From: Paenibacillus sinopodophylli
Lineage (GTDB): Bacteria; Bacillota; Bacilli; Paenibacillales; Paenibacillaceae
Reading direction: 5' to 3'
NCBI RefSeq assembly: GCF_005930355.1
Contig: NZ_VDBO01000005.1
Location: 243,605 to 307,604 of the forward strand
Length of the DNA stretch: 64,000 bases
Both the position numbers and the translations under genes were made by a program. Below, piece after piece: positions 16,724 to 25,122 of this stretch (its first letter is position 1; every line of letters starts with the position of its first letter). Under the pieces are notes generated by a model that was given only the letters and a program-made list of their open reading frames with translations, was not told where the DNA came from and did not search any database.

Positions 16724-19700
16724 TTGAAAAACAACCTAAGAAAATCCGTTGCCATGCTGCTAGCGTTCATGCTGCTGCTGACATCATTTCAATTAAGCTA
16801 TGCCGCAGATTCGCAGGAAGCAATCGTTCAAGACGGCGAGTATGCAATCAGCTACAGCTACTGGAAGGATAACGAGGCAACGGCGTCGGCTGCGAATGGA
16901 TTTATGCAAACCGGCAATGCAGGTAAATTGATTATTCAGAATGGAAAAGCAGTGTTCGAGCATGAAATTACGAATAAGAGCTATGCTTATTTTCATTATT
17001 TAGGCTCGCGTAAGTCAGGAAACAGCAAGGCTGTTATTACGTCAGTTGGTTCCAATTACATAGTAGATGGCCAAGATGGCTATCAACCGGTTACTTATCG
17101 TCCGGCAAACAACGGTACAGGAAACTGGATCGTTGGAATCGATATCGAGAACGTATGGCAGAAACAAGATATACTCATGCATGTTGAGGTTACAGACATT
17201 CCGGGGTTCACTTACAATCACTGGTATAATGTTCAATTAAATCTGAATACAAGCACGCTGCCGCAGCTTCCAGTAGATGGAGGCGGCGATAACGGTGGAA
17301 ATAATGGAGGGGGTACAGAACAGCCGGTTACCCTTGAACAGGTAGAAGAGTTGATTACGGTATCACGTTCAGTCTATGACCATTCAACGGAAGGAACAAG
17401 CAACGGCGACTATCCGGTAGGATCGAAAGCATTATTCTACGACAGCATCGTGCTTGCCGAGTCGGATAAGGCAGCAGCGGGCTCGGACGCGGCTCTTCTT
17501 AAAGAGGTTTACATGAAGCTGGAAACGGCTCTGAACCTGTATAAGTCATTATTGCTGTCTGCAGACAAATCAGGTCTAAGTCTTCTTATTCATCTATCAG
17601 AGGAGATCTCAGCATCTGCCGTGGAAGTAGGGACGGCTGAAGGCAAGCCGGGCGACATCTACGCACCTATTACGCCGGGAGAATATGCGAAAGGCTCCAT
17701 CAGTAATTTTAAAGCTGATATTAGCAATGCGAAAACGGTGTTAAATAATGAGCGAGCAAGTCAGACAGCTGTTGACGCAGCAGTTAATACAATAAATGCT
17801 AGATATATTGACTTCTCAACTTGGCAATACATTGCTGCAGAGCCGACGAAAATTTATGTGTTGGATTCTTTGGACCCGACAACGGTCGAGTCTACCTATT
17901 TTGAGGAAATAGAGAGAACGACTGCTCTTATCACGAATACGGGTTTGCAGAACCGAACAAGTGTTAATCTTACCTTCAATGCTTCTGCGATCTCAGAGGT
18001 TATCCAGTCTAATGCTCTAGAAGGCGGCGGAATGTCGACGGATCCTTTGGTATTCACGAGAAATCGAGATAAAGCTATACCTATTAATAACAGTACGACT
18101 GCCGAGAAAAAGGTTTATCAGGTTATTATCCGTAATTTGCTGGCGACTGATGAAGTATGGCAGGGACTCTCCTTTGTTAAATACAAATTGGAAGGCGAGA
18201 CCAAACAATTCTATGTCAGTTACAACGCTGAATGGCTGCAGGAGCTAGAACAGGCTGCGGCGAGCGTGCAGAAGCAGCTGGATGCTGCAATTGCGGTAAC
18301 AGGAGAAGAGCTGCAATTTGAAAATGCGAAAGCGGAACTGCAGACGGCGATACATTCGGCGGAGCAGGTCTCAAGAAACCTTGCTGCTACAAGGCCGCAA
18401 ATCACTAGTGAGAAATCTGAACTGCAAGCGGCACTAGCTGCGTTCAAAGAAACGGCCGCAACTGAAGTTTATTTCTCTGCTGTCTATGCAGATAAAGAGC
18501 AATTCTCCACGATGGATAGTTACTTTGCGAAGCCGGCTCTAGTTACGACGCAAAACGGCTCCACTTTCGTAACATTGACGGTGAAAGACAGCTCGACGGT
18601 CCAAGCGTTCCGCGTCAAAACAGGTGGGGCGTTCGTGGAATCTGAAGTAATCAGTCAAGACACAGAAGCGAATACGCGAGTCGTGACATTCAAGGTCGAT
18701 GATCTATCGGCGCTTGTAAGCGCACAGGTTCGTGTGGTCATTCCAGCGAGAAATTATGACAGCACGCATGATATTCGCTTGAACATCAATAATGTGAACA
18801 ATGCGGCATTAGCACTAGCTATTGCTGATGCGACTGCGCTTGATAAAGCTGCCGTGGCAGGAAGCAACAAAGGCGAATATCCTGCATCCGCAAAGAGCAC
18901 GCTGCAAAGCGCGATTCTGACAGCAAGTGCTGAGGCCGTGCGAGTAACAGGCACCCAAGAGCTTACTGACACAGCTTGGGCGGATCTTCAGGCTGCTATC
19001 GTTGTATTTAAAGCAGCAGTAATCACAGTTACGACGCCAGATCCAACGGCAACACCAATACCTGATTCAGGCTTAGCTAATGGTCAATACAGCATCAATG
19101 TTAAAATATTGAAGTTCGGAACGGAACAAGATTCGGTTATGCAGTCTTACATTAACCCGAATGCCAAGCTAATCGTGTCAGGCAGCAGCAATGTGATCCA
19201 CCTGACGATCAAGCAGGACAAGGAAATTACGGGGCTGAAATTTAATGGCGCTAACGTTTCAGTTGTGAGCAGAAATGTGGAGCAGAACACGAGAGTGGTC
19301 TCGTTCTCAGTATCAGATTTGTCTAAGGTCGTGAATGGTTGGGTGAAAATCGACTGGCCGGAAATGGATTATTTCCATGAATACGATATTCAGATTAAAT
19401 TCGACCAAACCAGTATTAGAAAATATGATGGATCTGATATTCTTCCTGTAGAGGACGAAGAGACAGCCGTGGATGATTTGGTAGAGCCGGTTGTTACAAA
19501 TTTCAAGGATATTCAAGGTCACTGGGCGCAATCGTCTATTGAGAAAGCAATTGCCCTCGGCATTGCGAAAGGCTATGAGGATGGCAAGTTTTATCCGAAT
19601 GCAGTCATTAACCGTGCTGAATTCGCGGTCATGATCAGCCGCGCACTGAAGCTTGAAGCGAGCAAGGAAGGGACGAAGTTTAACGACAAGGATCAATTGC

Positions 19701-20029
19701 CGAAGTGGGCAGAAGAGCATATCGCTAGAGCGGCAAAAGCTGGCTTGATCGGCGGGTACGATGATCAGACCTTCCGTGCAAAAAATGAAATAACACGCGC
19801 AGAGCTGGCGGTCATCATCGCACGCGCAGCGAAGCTTGAAACGAAAGAGGACGCGGTATTGTCCTTCGCTGATGCAGCCGAGTTCCCAACATGGGCAAGA
19901 CAAGAAGCTGCAGCTGCGATTGAAGCTGGTTATATTCAAGGAAAAGGAAACAACAGGTTTGATCCGAACGCAAGTGCAACGCGCGCAGAAGCGCTGACGC
20001 TGATTTTACGCTTGTTGGAGAAGAAGTAA
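16724..20029 (+). CDS. SLH-anchored surface protein with three NEAT domains (haem capture)
   Basis: A 1101-residue exported protein starting at TTG (16724), nine bases after GAGGGAG. Signal peptide to about residue 29. NEAT1 spans about 37-176 (ends T-Y-N-H-W-Y-N-V), NEAT2 about 581-692 (S-T-M-D-S-Y-F ... N-Y-D-S-T-H-D-I-R-L), and NEAT3 about 784-897 (D-Y-F-H-E-Y-D-I-Q). NEAT1 and NEAT3 keep the Y-x-x-x-Y haem-ligand motif; NEAT2 has Y-x-x-x-H. Helical FIVAR-like spacers lie at about 203-280, 500-575 and 700-770. Three SLH repeats end the protein (about 926, 985, 1045 onward). It parallels B. anthracis BslK, an SLH protein that passes haem to wall NEAT proteins. Transcribed with the small NEAT-like gene under Fur; no haem ABC importer is in the window. 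Confidence 0.88.
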   Translation: MKNNLRKSVAMLLAFMLLLTSFQLSYAADSQEAIVQDGEYAISYSYWKDNEATASAANGFMQTGNAGKLIIQNGKAVFEHEITNKSYAYFHYLGSRKSGNSKAVITSVGSNYIVDGQDGYQPVTYRPANNGTGNWIVGIDIENVWQKQDILMHVEVTDIPGFTYNHWYNVQLNLNTSTLPQLPVDGGGDNGGNNGGGTEQPVTLEQVEELITVSRSVYDHSTEGTSNGDYPVGSKALFYDSIVLAESDKAAAGSDAALLKEVYMKLETALNLYKSLLLSADKSGLSLLIHLSEEISASAVEVGTAEGKPGDIYAPITPGEYAKGSISNFKADISNAKTVLNNERASQTAVDAAVNTINARYIDFSTWQYIAAEPTKIYVLDSLDPTTVESTYFEEIERTTALITNTGLQNRTSVNLTFNASAISEVIQSNALEGGGMSTDPLVFTRNRDKAIPINNSTTAEKKVYQVIIRNLLATDEVWQGLSFVKYKLEGETKQFYVSYNAEWLQELEQAAASVQKQLDAAIAVTGEELQFENAKAELQTAIHSAEQVSRNLAATRPQITSEKSELQAALAAFKETAATEVYFSAVYADKEQFSTMDSYFAKPALVTTQNGSTFVTLTVKDSSTVQAFRVKTGGAFVESEVISQDTEANTRVVTFKVDDLSALVSAQVRVVIPARNYDSTHDIRLNINNVNNAALALAIADATALDKAAVAGSNKGEYPASAKSTLQSAILTASAEAVRVTGTQELTDTAWADLQAAIVVFKAAVITVTTPDPTATPIPDSGLANGQYSINVKILKFGTEQDSVMQSYINPNAKLIVSGSSNVIHLTIKQDKEITGLKFNGANVSVVSRNVEQNTRVVSFSVSDLSKVVNGWVKIDWPEMDYFHEYDIQIKFDQTSIRKYDGSDILPVEDEETAVDDLVEPVVTNFKDIQGHWAQSSIEKAIALGIAKGYEDGKFYPNAVINRAEFAVMISRALKLEASKEGTKFNDKDQLPKWAEEHIARAAKAGLIGGYDDQTFRAKNEITRAELAVIIARAAKLETKEDAVLSFADAAEFPTWARQEAAAAIEAGYIQGKGNNRFDPNASATRAEALTLILRLLEKK

Positions 20030-20040
20030 CATATTTTCGC

Positions 20041-20087
20041 TAAAAAAAGCCGAGATCTTCCTATATGGAAGGTCTCGGCTTTTTAGA
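20041..20087 (+). terminator. Intrinsic terminator after the NEAT/SLH gene
   Basis: AAAAAAGCCGAGATCTTCC / GGAAGGTCTCGGCTTTTT forms a long stem with one mismatch around TATAT, with a T run. Confidence 0.9.
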
Positions 20088-20102
20088 TGAAGAAATATGC
20101 AG

Positions 20103-20153
20103 TTGACATGATTAAATCCTAATGGTAGGATGAATATATCCTAATTATAGAAT
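20103..20153 (+). promoter_or_regulatory. MarR promoter with two tandem operators
   Basis: TTGACA (20103-20108) and TAGGAT (20126-20131) are 17 bases apart. The -10 is the right half of a perfect dyad ATCCTA-ATGG-TAGGAT (20116-20131). A second near-copy, ATCCTA-ATTA-TAGAAT (20138-20153), starts 22 bp further on, two helical turns away. This suits autorepression by the MarR protein encoded next. Confidence 0.65.
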
Positions 20154-20188
20154 TTATGAAATTAAGATATATGCAAGGAGGTACAGCA

Positions 20189-20650
20189 ATGTATCATCCC
20201 AATGAACAAAGTCAGCTTGATCTTAGGCTGTTTCGTATTTGGCATAAGGCAGGCATAGCGGTACAAAACAATGTCCGTAAGGATATGGAGAGCTATGGCA
20301 TCAATCAGGAGCAGTTTATGATATTGGAGCTGCTATATAGTAAAGGACCGCACAAGGTTCAGAAGATTAGCGAGAAGTTCTCGATTCCAAGCGGCAGCAT
20401 TACTTATGTAATCGATAAGCTCGAGAAGAAGAGTTACGTGAAGCGAGAGCCCAGCGCAACGGATCGCAGAGGCTGGAACGTTACGCTTACGGATGAAGGA
20501 CATGCATTTTTTGATACTATTTTTCCTAAGCATGCTGAAGTTATCAGCCGTCAATTAAGTTTTATAGGCAACGAAGAGAAGGAGCAGCTAATCGTACTCT
20601 TGAAAGCAATTGGCCTTGGCGCCGAAGCACTCAGTGAGAAGGGGGAGTAA
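20189..20650 (+). CDS. MarR-family transcriptional regulator
   Basis: A 153-residue winged-helix repressor; ATG 20189 is chosen because of the AAGGAGGT site eight bases upstream. The MarR core is clear: E-Q-F-M-I-L-E-L-L-Y-S-K-G-P-H-K-V-Q-K-I-S-E-K-F (helices), S-I-P-S-G-S-I-T-Y-V-I-D-K-L-E-K-K (recognition helix) and the wing R-E-P-S-A-T-D-R-R-G-W-N-V. It is followed after four bases by a pirin gene and then a flavodoxin-type quinone reductase gene, the same company kept by MhqR-type quinone/electrophile sensors of bacilli. No conserved cysteine is seen in this protein, so sensing, if any, is by ligand rather than thiol. Confidence 0.88.
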   Translation: MYHPNEQSQLDLRLFRIWHKAGIAVQNNVRKDMESYGINQEQFMILELLYSKGPHKVQKISEKFSIPSGSITYVIDKLEKKSYVKREPSATDRRGWNVTLTDEGHAFFDTIFPKHAEVISRQLSFIGNEEKEQLIVLLKAIGLGAEALSEKGE

Positions 20651-20654
20651 TGAG

Positions 20655-21428
20655 ATGAAGGTGAACGTGTATACACCGCTTCAGCAGGCCGTTGGTTCAT
20701 TTGAGGGCGGGAGAATTATTGAGCAGAAGCCCATTGGATTCCCGCAGGAGCAAGAAGCTGTGAAAGGGGTAGGCCCTCTGTTCTACTGGGCATGGGCACA
20801 TGCTAAGGAAGGGGGCAGCATCGGGCTACATCCGCATAAGGGCTTTGAGATTATGACGTATGTCGTGAACGGGATCGTTGAGCATGGCGATACATTAGGC
20901 ACGGAGAGCATTGTTGGATCGGGCGGAGCCCAGGTTATGCAGACGGGTTCAGGCGTATCTCACCGCGAGAAAATAACTGGCCCCGACGCGGAGATTTTTC
21001 AAATTTGGTTCGAGCCAGATCTGAATGAATCGGTCAAGAGAAAGCCGACTTATCATGATTATCATGCAGAGGATTTCCCGACATTCAATGGAAATGGTGT
21101 GCATAGGAAAACGATTCTTGGCGAGGAATCCCCTATCCAACTCGTAACGGATGTGCAGATGTGGGATTTGACTTTGGAGGAAGGAACGGAATATACGTTC
21201 ACGATTCCTGAAGGCTATGCCGCTGCAGTACTTGCGATTAGAGGCGATGGCTTATGGAGCTTTGGTGCGGAGGGTGCTAGCAGGGCAATCTTCAAGCAAA
21301 AGGACTTTACTGTCCTAGAAGCGCAAGGACAAGCAGAATTGATCCAACTGGTTATTGGTGACAAGCAGGCTAGATTGATCTTTATTCAGGTGCCTGTGCA
21401 GGTTGAATACCCGTTATATCAGCGTTAA
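20655..21428 (+). CDS. Pirin family protein
   Basis: A 257-residue bicupin; ATG 20655 is preceded by GAAGGGGGAG. The N-terminal cupin has the pirin metal motif H-P-H-K-G-F-E (about 59-65) and a later H-G-D near residue 82, then G-S-G-V-S-H-R-E-K. Pirins of this kind act as quercetin dioxygenases or redox sensors and are often regulated by quinone-responsive repressors. It is in an operon with the MarR gene (4-base gap) and the flavodoxin gene (33-base gap). Actual substrate not known. Confidence 0.88.
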   Translation: MKVNVYTPLQQAVGSFEGGRIIEQKPIGFPQEQEAVKGVGPLFYWAWAHAKEGGSIGLHPHKGFEIMTYVVNGIVEHGDTLGTESIVGSGGAQVMQTGSGVSHREKITGPDAEIFQIWFEPDLNESVKRKPTYHDYHAEDFPTFNGNGVHRKTILGEESPIQLVTDVQMWDLTLEEGTEYTFTIPEGYAAAVLAIRGDGLWSFGAEGASRAIFKQKDFTVLEAQGQAELIQLVIGDKQARLIFIQVPVQVEYPLYQR

Positions 21429-21461
21429 TACTTATTATTCAGCATAGAGAAGGAGTTGTTT

Positions 21462-22079
21462 ATGATGTCAAAGGTGAAGCTAGCCATTATTTATTACAGT
21501 GTTACGGGTACTAACTATCAAATGGCACAATGGGCGGCAGCAGGTGGCGAAGAGGCTGGAGCCGAGGTTAGAATTCTCAAGACTGCAGAGCTTGCAAGCG
21601 AAGATGCGATTCAGGAGAATCCGATTTGGCGGACTCATATTGCAGAAACCAAACATATTCCTGAAGTTACCTATAAGGATTTGGAATGGGCGGATGCGAT
21701 CATTTTCAGTATTCCATCGCGCTTTGGCGGCATTCCAGGCAGCGTAAAGCAGTTTCTGGATTCAACGGGCTCGTTGTGGTTTAACGGCAAACTGGTGAAC
21801 AAGGTCGTAAGCGGGATGACTTCTGCACAGAATGCTCATGGCGGGCAAGAGCAGACGATCCTTAGTCTATATACGTCCATGTATCACTGGGGCGCGATTG
21901 TTGCAGCACCGGGCTATTCAAGCCCAGTGACGTTCGAGGCGGGCGGCAATCCCTATGGCACAAGCGTTACGGTTCAAGGGGGCAAAATGGTTGAAGACGT
22001 CAAAGCGGCTGTCGAATATCAAGCGAAGCGTACGGTGACGGTAGCGCAATGGGTGAAGAACGGACTTGCAGAATCTTAA
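21462..22079 (+). CDS. WrbA-like flavodoxin, NAD(P)H:quinone oxidoreductase
   Basis: A 205-residue FMN protein. The FMN phosphate loop Y-Y-S-V-T-G-T-N-Y is at residues 10-18, followed by the P-S-R-F-G-G-I-P-G-S-V-K-Q-F-L-D-S-T-G motif and the G-G-Q-E-Q-T-I-L-S-L-Y-T-S-M-Y-H-W-G motif of WrbA/quinone reductases. These make two-electron reductions of quinones, avoiding semiquinone radicals. ATG 21462 (or 21465) follows AAGGAG; the TTG at 21456 overlaps that site and is unlikely. Third gene of the MarR-pirin operon, so probably induced by quinones or electrophiles. Confidence 0.88.
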   Translation: MMSKVKLAIIYYSVTGTNYQMAQWAAAGGEEAGAEVRILKTAELASEDAIQENPIWRTHIAETKHIPEVTYKDLEWADAIIFSIPSRFGGIPGSVKQFLDSTGSLWFNGKLVNKVVSGMTSAQNAHGGQEQTILSLYTSMYHWGAIVAAPGYSSPVTFEAGGNPYGTSVTVQGGKMVEDVKAAVEYQAKRTVTVAQWVKNGLAES

Positions 22080-22106
22080 ATCAAGTTTATAATAGGCAGT
22101 GGTTAG

Positions 22107-22134
22107 AGGACAGCATTAGGCTGTCCTTTTTCTT
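22107..22134 (+). terminator. Intrinsic terminator of the MarR-pirin-flavodoxin operon
   Basis: AGGACAGC / GCTGTCCT, 5-base loop, then TTTTTC. Confidence 0.85.
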
Positions 22135-22231
22135 GTTCTGTGTTGCAAATAGAGGTGAAAGAACGTCTTACATGTAGAACCTCTATGCTGCAAGTAACAA
22201 AACTAAAATAGAGATTTGGAAGGGAGCAGAA

Positions 22232-23047
22232 ATGGAAGACATTATTATCTGGTTAAAGTATGTGCTGCTGGGCATCGTTCAAGGCGCAACAGAGCCGATT
22301 CCAGTATCGTCCAGCGGGCATCTTATTGTTGCCCAGTGGCTGCTTGGCGTGGAACAAAAAGGACTGGCATTCGAAATTTTAACGAATACGGCCTCGCTTA
22401 TCGCAATTAGCTTCATCTATCGTAAAGATATCTGGCGTTTGCTAATTAGCAGCATTCGTTATATTCAGACGCGAGATAAGAACTATAAGTCAGATTTTCT
22501 GTTCGTGGTGTATGTTGGAGTGGGTACAATTCCAGCGGTTGTAGTTGGGCTTCTATTCAAAGATCAAATTGAAAGCTATTTCTCTAGCGTGCGAACCGTA
22601 GCTTTCTCATTATTATTGACTGGTTTGGCGCTTTGGTTCATTCGCAACCTGCGCGGCCGTAAACGAGATGGTGATTTGTCCTTCAAAGATGCCCTCTTAG
22701 TGGGATTGGCGCAAGCTATTGCACTAGTGCCTGGTATTAGCAGATCAGGTTCCACCGTTATCGCTGCCATTGGGGTAGGGATGAAGCAGGAAACGGCACT
22801 CCGGTTTTCGTTCATGCTTTATATTCCCATCAGCTTGGGTGGTTTAGTGATGGGTATCAAAGACCTTTCAGCATCTTCGGATTTATCAACTTTAGCCATT
22901 CCTTATATTCTTGCATTTTTAACTACGTTAATCGTTACTTATATCGCTATGAAGTGGTTTATGAACATCATGGCGAAAGGAAGTTTGATTTATTTCGCCT
23001 ATTATTGTTTTGCTGCTGGTATTCTTCTTCTCTTATTTCTGCCTTGA
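22232..23047 (+). CDS. uppP: Undecaprenyl-diphosphatase, UppP/BacA family
   Basis: A 271-residue membrane protein with about eight hydrophobic segments. Two family motifs are seen: Q-G-A-T-E-P-I-P-V-S-S-S-G-H-L (about 18-32) and P-G-I-S-R-S-G-S-T (about 168-176). UppP removes a phosphate from undecaprenyl diphosphate, recycling the lipid carrier for wall synthesis, and gives low-level bacitracin tolerance. The first motif has P-I in place of the usual F-L before P-V-S-S-S-G-H, as in some paralogues. Site GGAAGGGAG is 7 bases before ATG. Monocistronic as far as can be seen. Confidence 0.92.
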   Translation: MEDIIIWLKYVLLGIVQGATEPIPVSSSGHLIVAQWLLGVEQKGLAFEILTNTASLIAISFIYRKDIWRLLISSIRYIQTRDKNYKSDFLFVVYVGVGTIPAVVVGLLFKDQIESYFSSVRTVAFSLLLTGLALWFIRNLRGRKRDGDLSFKDALLVGLAQAIALVPGISRSGSTVIAAIGVGMKQETALRFSFMLYIPISLGGLVMGIKDLSASSDLSTLAIPYILAFLTTLIVTYIAMKWFMNIMAKGSLIYFAYYCFAAGILLLLFLP

Positions 23048-23267
23048 TAATAAATGGTATAGGTGAATGGGCGAATGGGGATGGTAACAGGCTTATCCTC
23101 ATGCTGCGTTGATTATTGATAGAATCGTTGATTTTTAAAATTACGAAACGGGTCTTTTTCACCTATAATAAACATACGGGAATTAGCAATCCGATAGAGA
23201 CCAGCGAAGGGGCATTAAGCGAATACAACGTACCCCTTTTGGATAGCGGTATTATAAGTAAGGAAAC

Positions 23268-23296
23268 GAAGCCGGCATCGACAGGTAGCCGGCTTC
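23268..23296 (+). repeat. Hairpin in the leader of the YesM-like kinase gene
   Basis: GAAGCCGGC-(11)-GCCGGCTTC is a perfect 9-bp stem followed by TTGCGTT. It lies 33 bases before the kinase start. It could be a terminator for uppP or a leader hairpin; the T run is poor. The rest of the 282-base gap shows nothing recognisable. Confidence 0.45.
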
Positions 23297-23329
23297 TTGC
23301 GTTCACTCGAAGAAGAGAAAGGTAGTCCT

Positions 23330-25120
23330 ATGTATAAAATAACGAGGCTGCTCCGAAATTTAAGCGTAACTTGGAAATTCGTTGCAACGTTTCTGTGCAT
23401 TCTGGCTGTCTCTTTGTCCGCCTGCGGTATTTATTTGTACTTGCAATTGTCAGGCTCGGCTGTATCACAAGCACAGATCGTTATGGAGCAGAATTTGCTC
23501 CAGACCCGCAATAGTGTGACGAACAAGATGAATATGATCCAGAATATATCCAAGCTGCTTACCTCGGATATTCGTCTTCAAACCTTTTTGGGAAGCGATT
23601 TCAATAAAAACTCATTCTCTTATGACGATTATACTTCAAATATTAGTCCTTACGTGGAGAATGTGATGCGGCAAAATCCGAGCGTGCACTCCTTGCGCGT
23701 CTATATGACAAATCCGTCGATTCCGGAGATATTCGATAGCTTCTATCAAATCTCTCGAATCGCGGAACAGCCATGGGCTAAGGAAGTATTGAGGGATGAG
23801 ACGAGTACCTTCGGCTGGAGAGGCCTTCACACCGAGAAGCTGCTGTTGAATATTCCGAAGCGCGGTGAGCCGGGCAATGTATTCTCCTTCTACCAGAAAA
23901 TAAATTCCATTCGCTATTTCGATACGGTTGGTTTGCTTGAAATTGAAATATTGGAAAGTGAACTATTCGATATTTTGAATTCGGAGAGCACAGGGCAAAT
24001 TGGCGATATATTTATGATTGATCAGAATAATTATGTCGTTTCCAGCAATAAGAGCGGACTATTTAAGCAAAAGCTTCCAGATGAGGGCTTAACCCAGCTT
24101 CCGCTTAATACAGGCTTTAATCAGGTACTTAAGGTGAACGGCAGCAAGTCAGTCGTCATTTCGGTGCCGATGCATGATCTTGGGCTTCGCTTGATTGGTA
24201 TCTTCCCGGTCAGCGGTCTGAACGAGAAGGTGAAGGAATCTGCTTTCTCCATTACGGGTATTCTGCTTATTGCGCTAGTCGTGCTCGGTTTTGTCGTCTA
24301 TTTCATTACGAACGCTCTGCTATCGCGGCTAAAGAGGATTGTGCTCGCTATGAAACGGGTCAAAGAAGGCTCGTTAACCGTTTCGGTGCCCGTACAATCC
24401 AATGATGAGTTTTCTCAGATTGCGATCAGCTTCAACCATATGACCGAAAGAATTCACGAGCTCGTCGAAACTGTTTATAAAAGCCAGCTCATGGAACGGG
24501 AAGCGGAGCTTAAAGCGCTAGAGTCGCAGGTTAATCCGCACTTCCTCTACAATACGTTAGCTACTATATCCTGGGTGGCTCGGAAAGCGGATTCAAAGGA
24601 GATTGTCCATTTGTCAGGAGCGCTGGCACAGTTTTATCGGTTGGTGCTCAATAAAGGAAGACGAGAGATTCTGATTAAGGAAGAGCTGGAGATGGTGAAG
24701 GCCTATCTAGCTATTCAGAAGTTTCGCTTCGAGGAAATGTTTGATGTCGTTTACGATATCGATGAACGAGTGTATGAATATTGTGTCGTCAAAAATATTC
24801 TTCAGCCTATTGTTGAGAATGCACTGAATCATGGCATCGAACCAAAACGTGATCGAGGTACGCTGCAGATTAAAGCTTCGCTTCAGGAGGATGATATGCT
24901 TTGCTTTAAGGTAATTGACGATGGTGTAGGTATGTCTAAAGAGCGGCTAGCGGCTTTGCTTGCCGGCAACATTGAGCGAACGAGCGGCAGCGGGTATGCA
25001 GTGAGAAATATTACGGAGAGACTAAGCTCTTATTACGGAGATAAGCATGTCTTCCGCATTCACAGCGCACCGGGCATTGGAACGTCGGTAATGATTACTT
25101 TTGCCAAGGAGAGAGCGTGA
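23330..25120 (+). CDS. YesM-like sensor histidine kinase
   Basis: A 596-residue membrane kinase; ATG 23330 has GAAAGG nine bases upstream. Membrane helix 1 at about 16-38, an extracytoplasmic sensor of some 260 residues, helix 2 at about 305-328, a HAMP linker (L-K-R-I-V-L-A-M-K-R-V-K-E-G), then the His_kinase domain with E-S-Q-V-N-P-H-F-L-Y-N-T, whose His (about 403) is the phosphorylation site, and an HATPase_c domain with N-A-L-N-H-G-I-E and D-D-G-V-G-M. These kinases sense sugars or binding proteins and phosphorylate AraC-type YesN regulators. It overlaps or abuts the YesN-like gene, and permease and binding-protein genes follow, so it likely controls that glycan import system. Confidence 0.93.
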   Translation: MYKITRLLRNLSVTWKFVATFLCILAVSLSACGIYLYLQLSGSAVSQAQIVMEQNLLQTRNSVTNKMNMIQNISKLLTSDIRLQTFLGSDFNKNSFSYDDYTSNISPYVENVMRQNPSVHSLRVYMTNPSIPEIFDSFYQISRIAEQPWAKEVLRDETSTFGWRGLHTEKLLLNIPKRGEPGNVFSFYQKINSIRYFDTVGLLEIEILESELFDILNSESTGQIGDIFMIDQNNYVVSSNKSGLFKQKLPDEGLTQLPLNTGFNQVLKVNGSKSVVISVPMHDLGLRLIGIFPVSGLNEKVKESAFSITGILLIALVVLGFVVYFITNALLSRLKRIVLAMKRVKEGSLTVSVPVQSNDEFSQIAISFNHMTERIHELVETVYKSQLMEREAELKALESQVNPHFLYNTLATISWVARKADSKEIVHLSGALAQFYRLVLNKGRREILIKEELEMVKAYLAIQKFRFEEMFDVVYDIDERVYEYCVVKNILQPIVENALNHGIEPKRDRGTLQIKASLQEDDMLCFKVIDDGVGMSKERLAALLAGNIERTSGSGYAVRNITERLSSYYGDKHVFRIHSAPGIGTSVMITFAKERA

Positions 25121-25122
25121 CT

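Noticed and set aside
19313..19939. A 208-residue minus-strand frame inside the NEAT/SLH gene
   Set aside because: It is antisense to SLH and NEAT3 coding sequence with clear domain homology and has no recognisable product.
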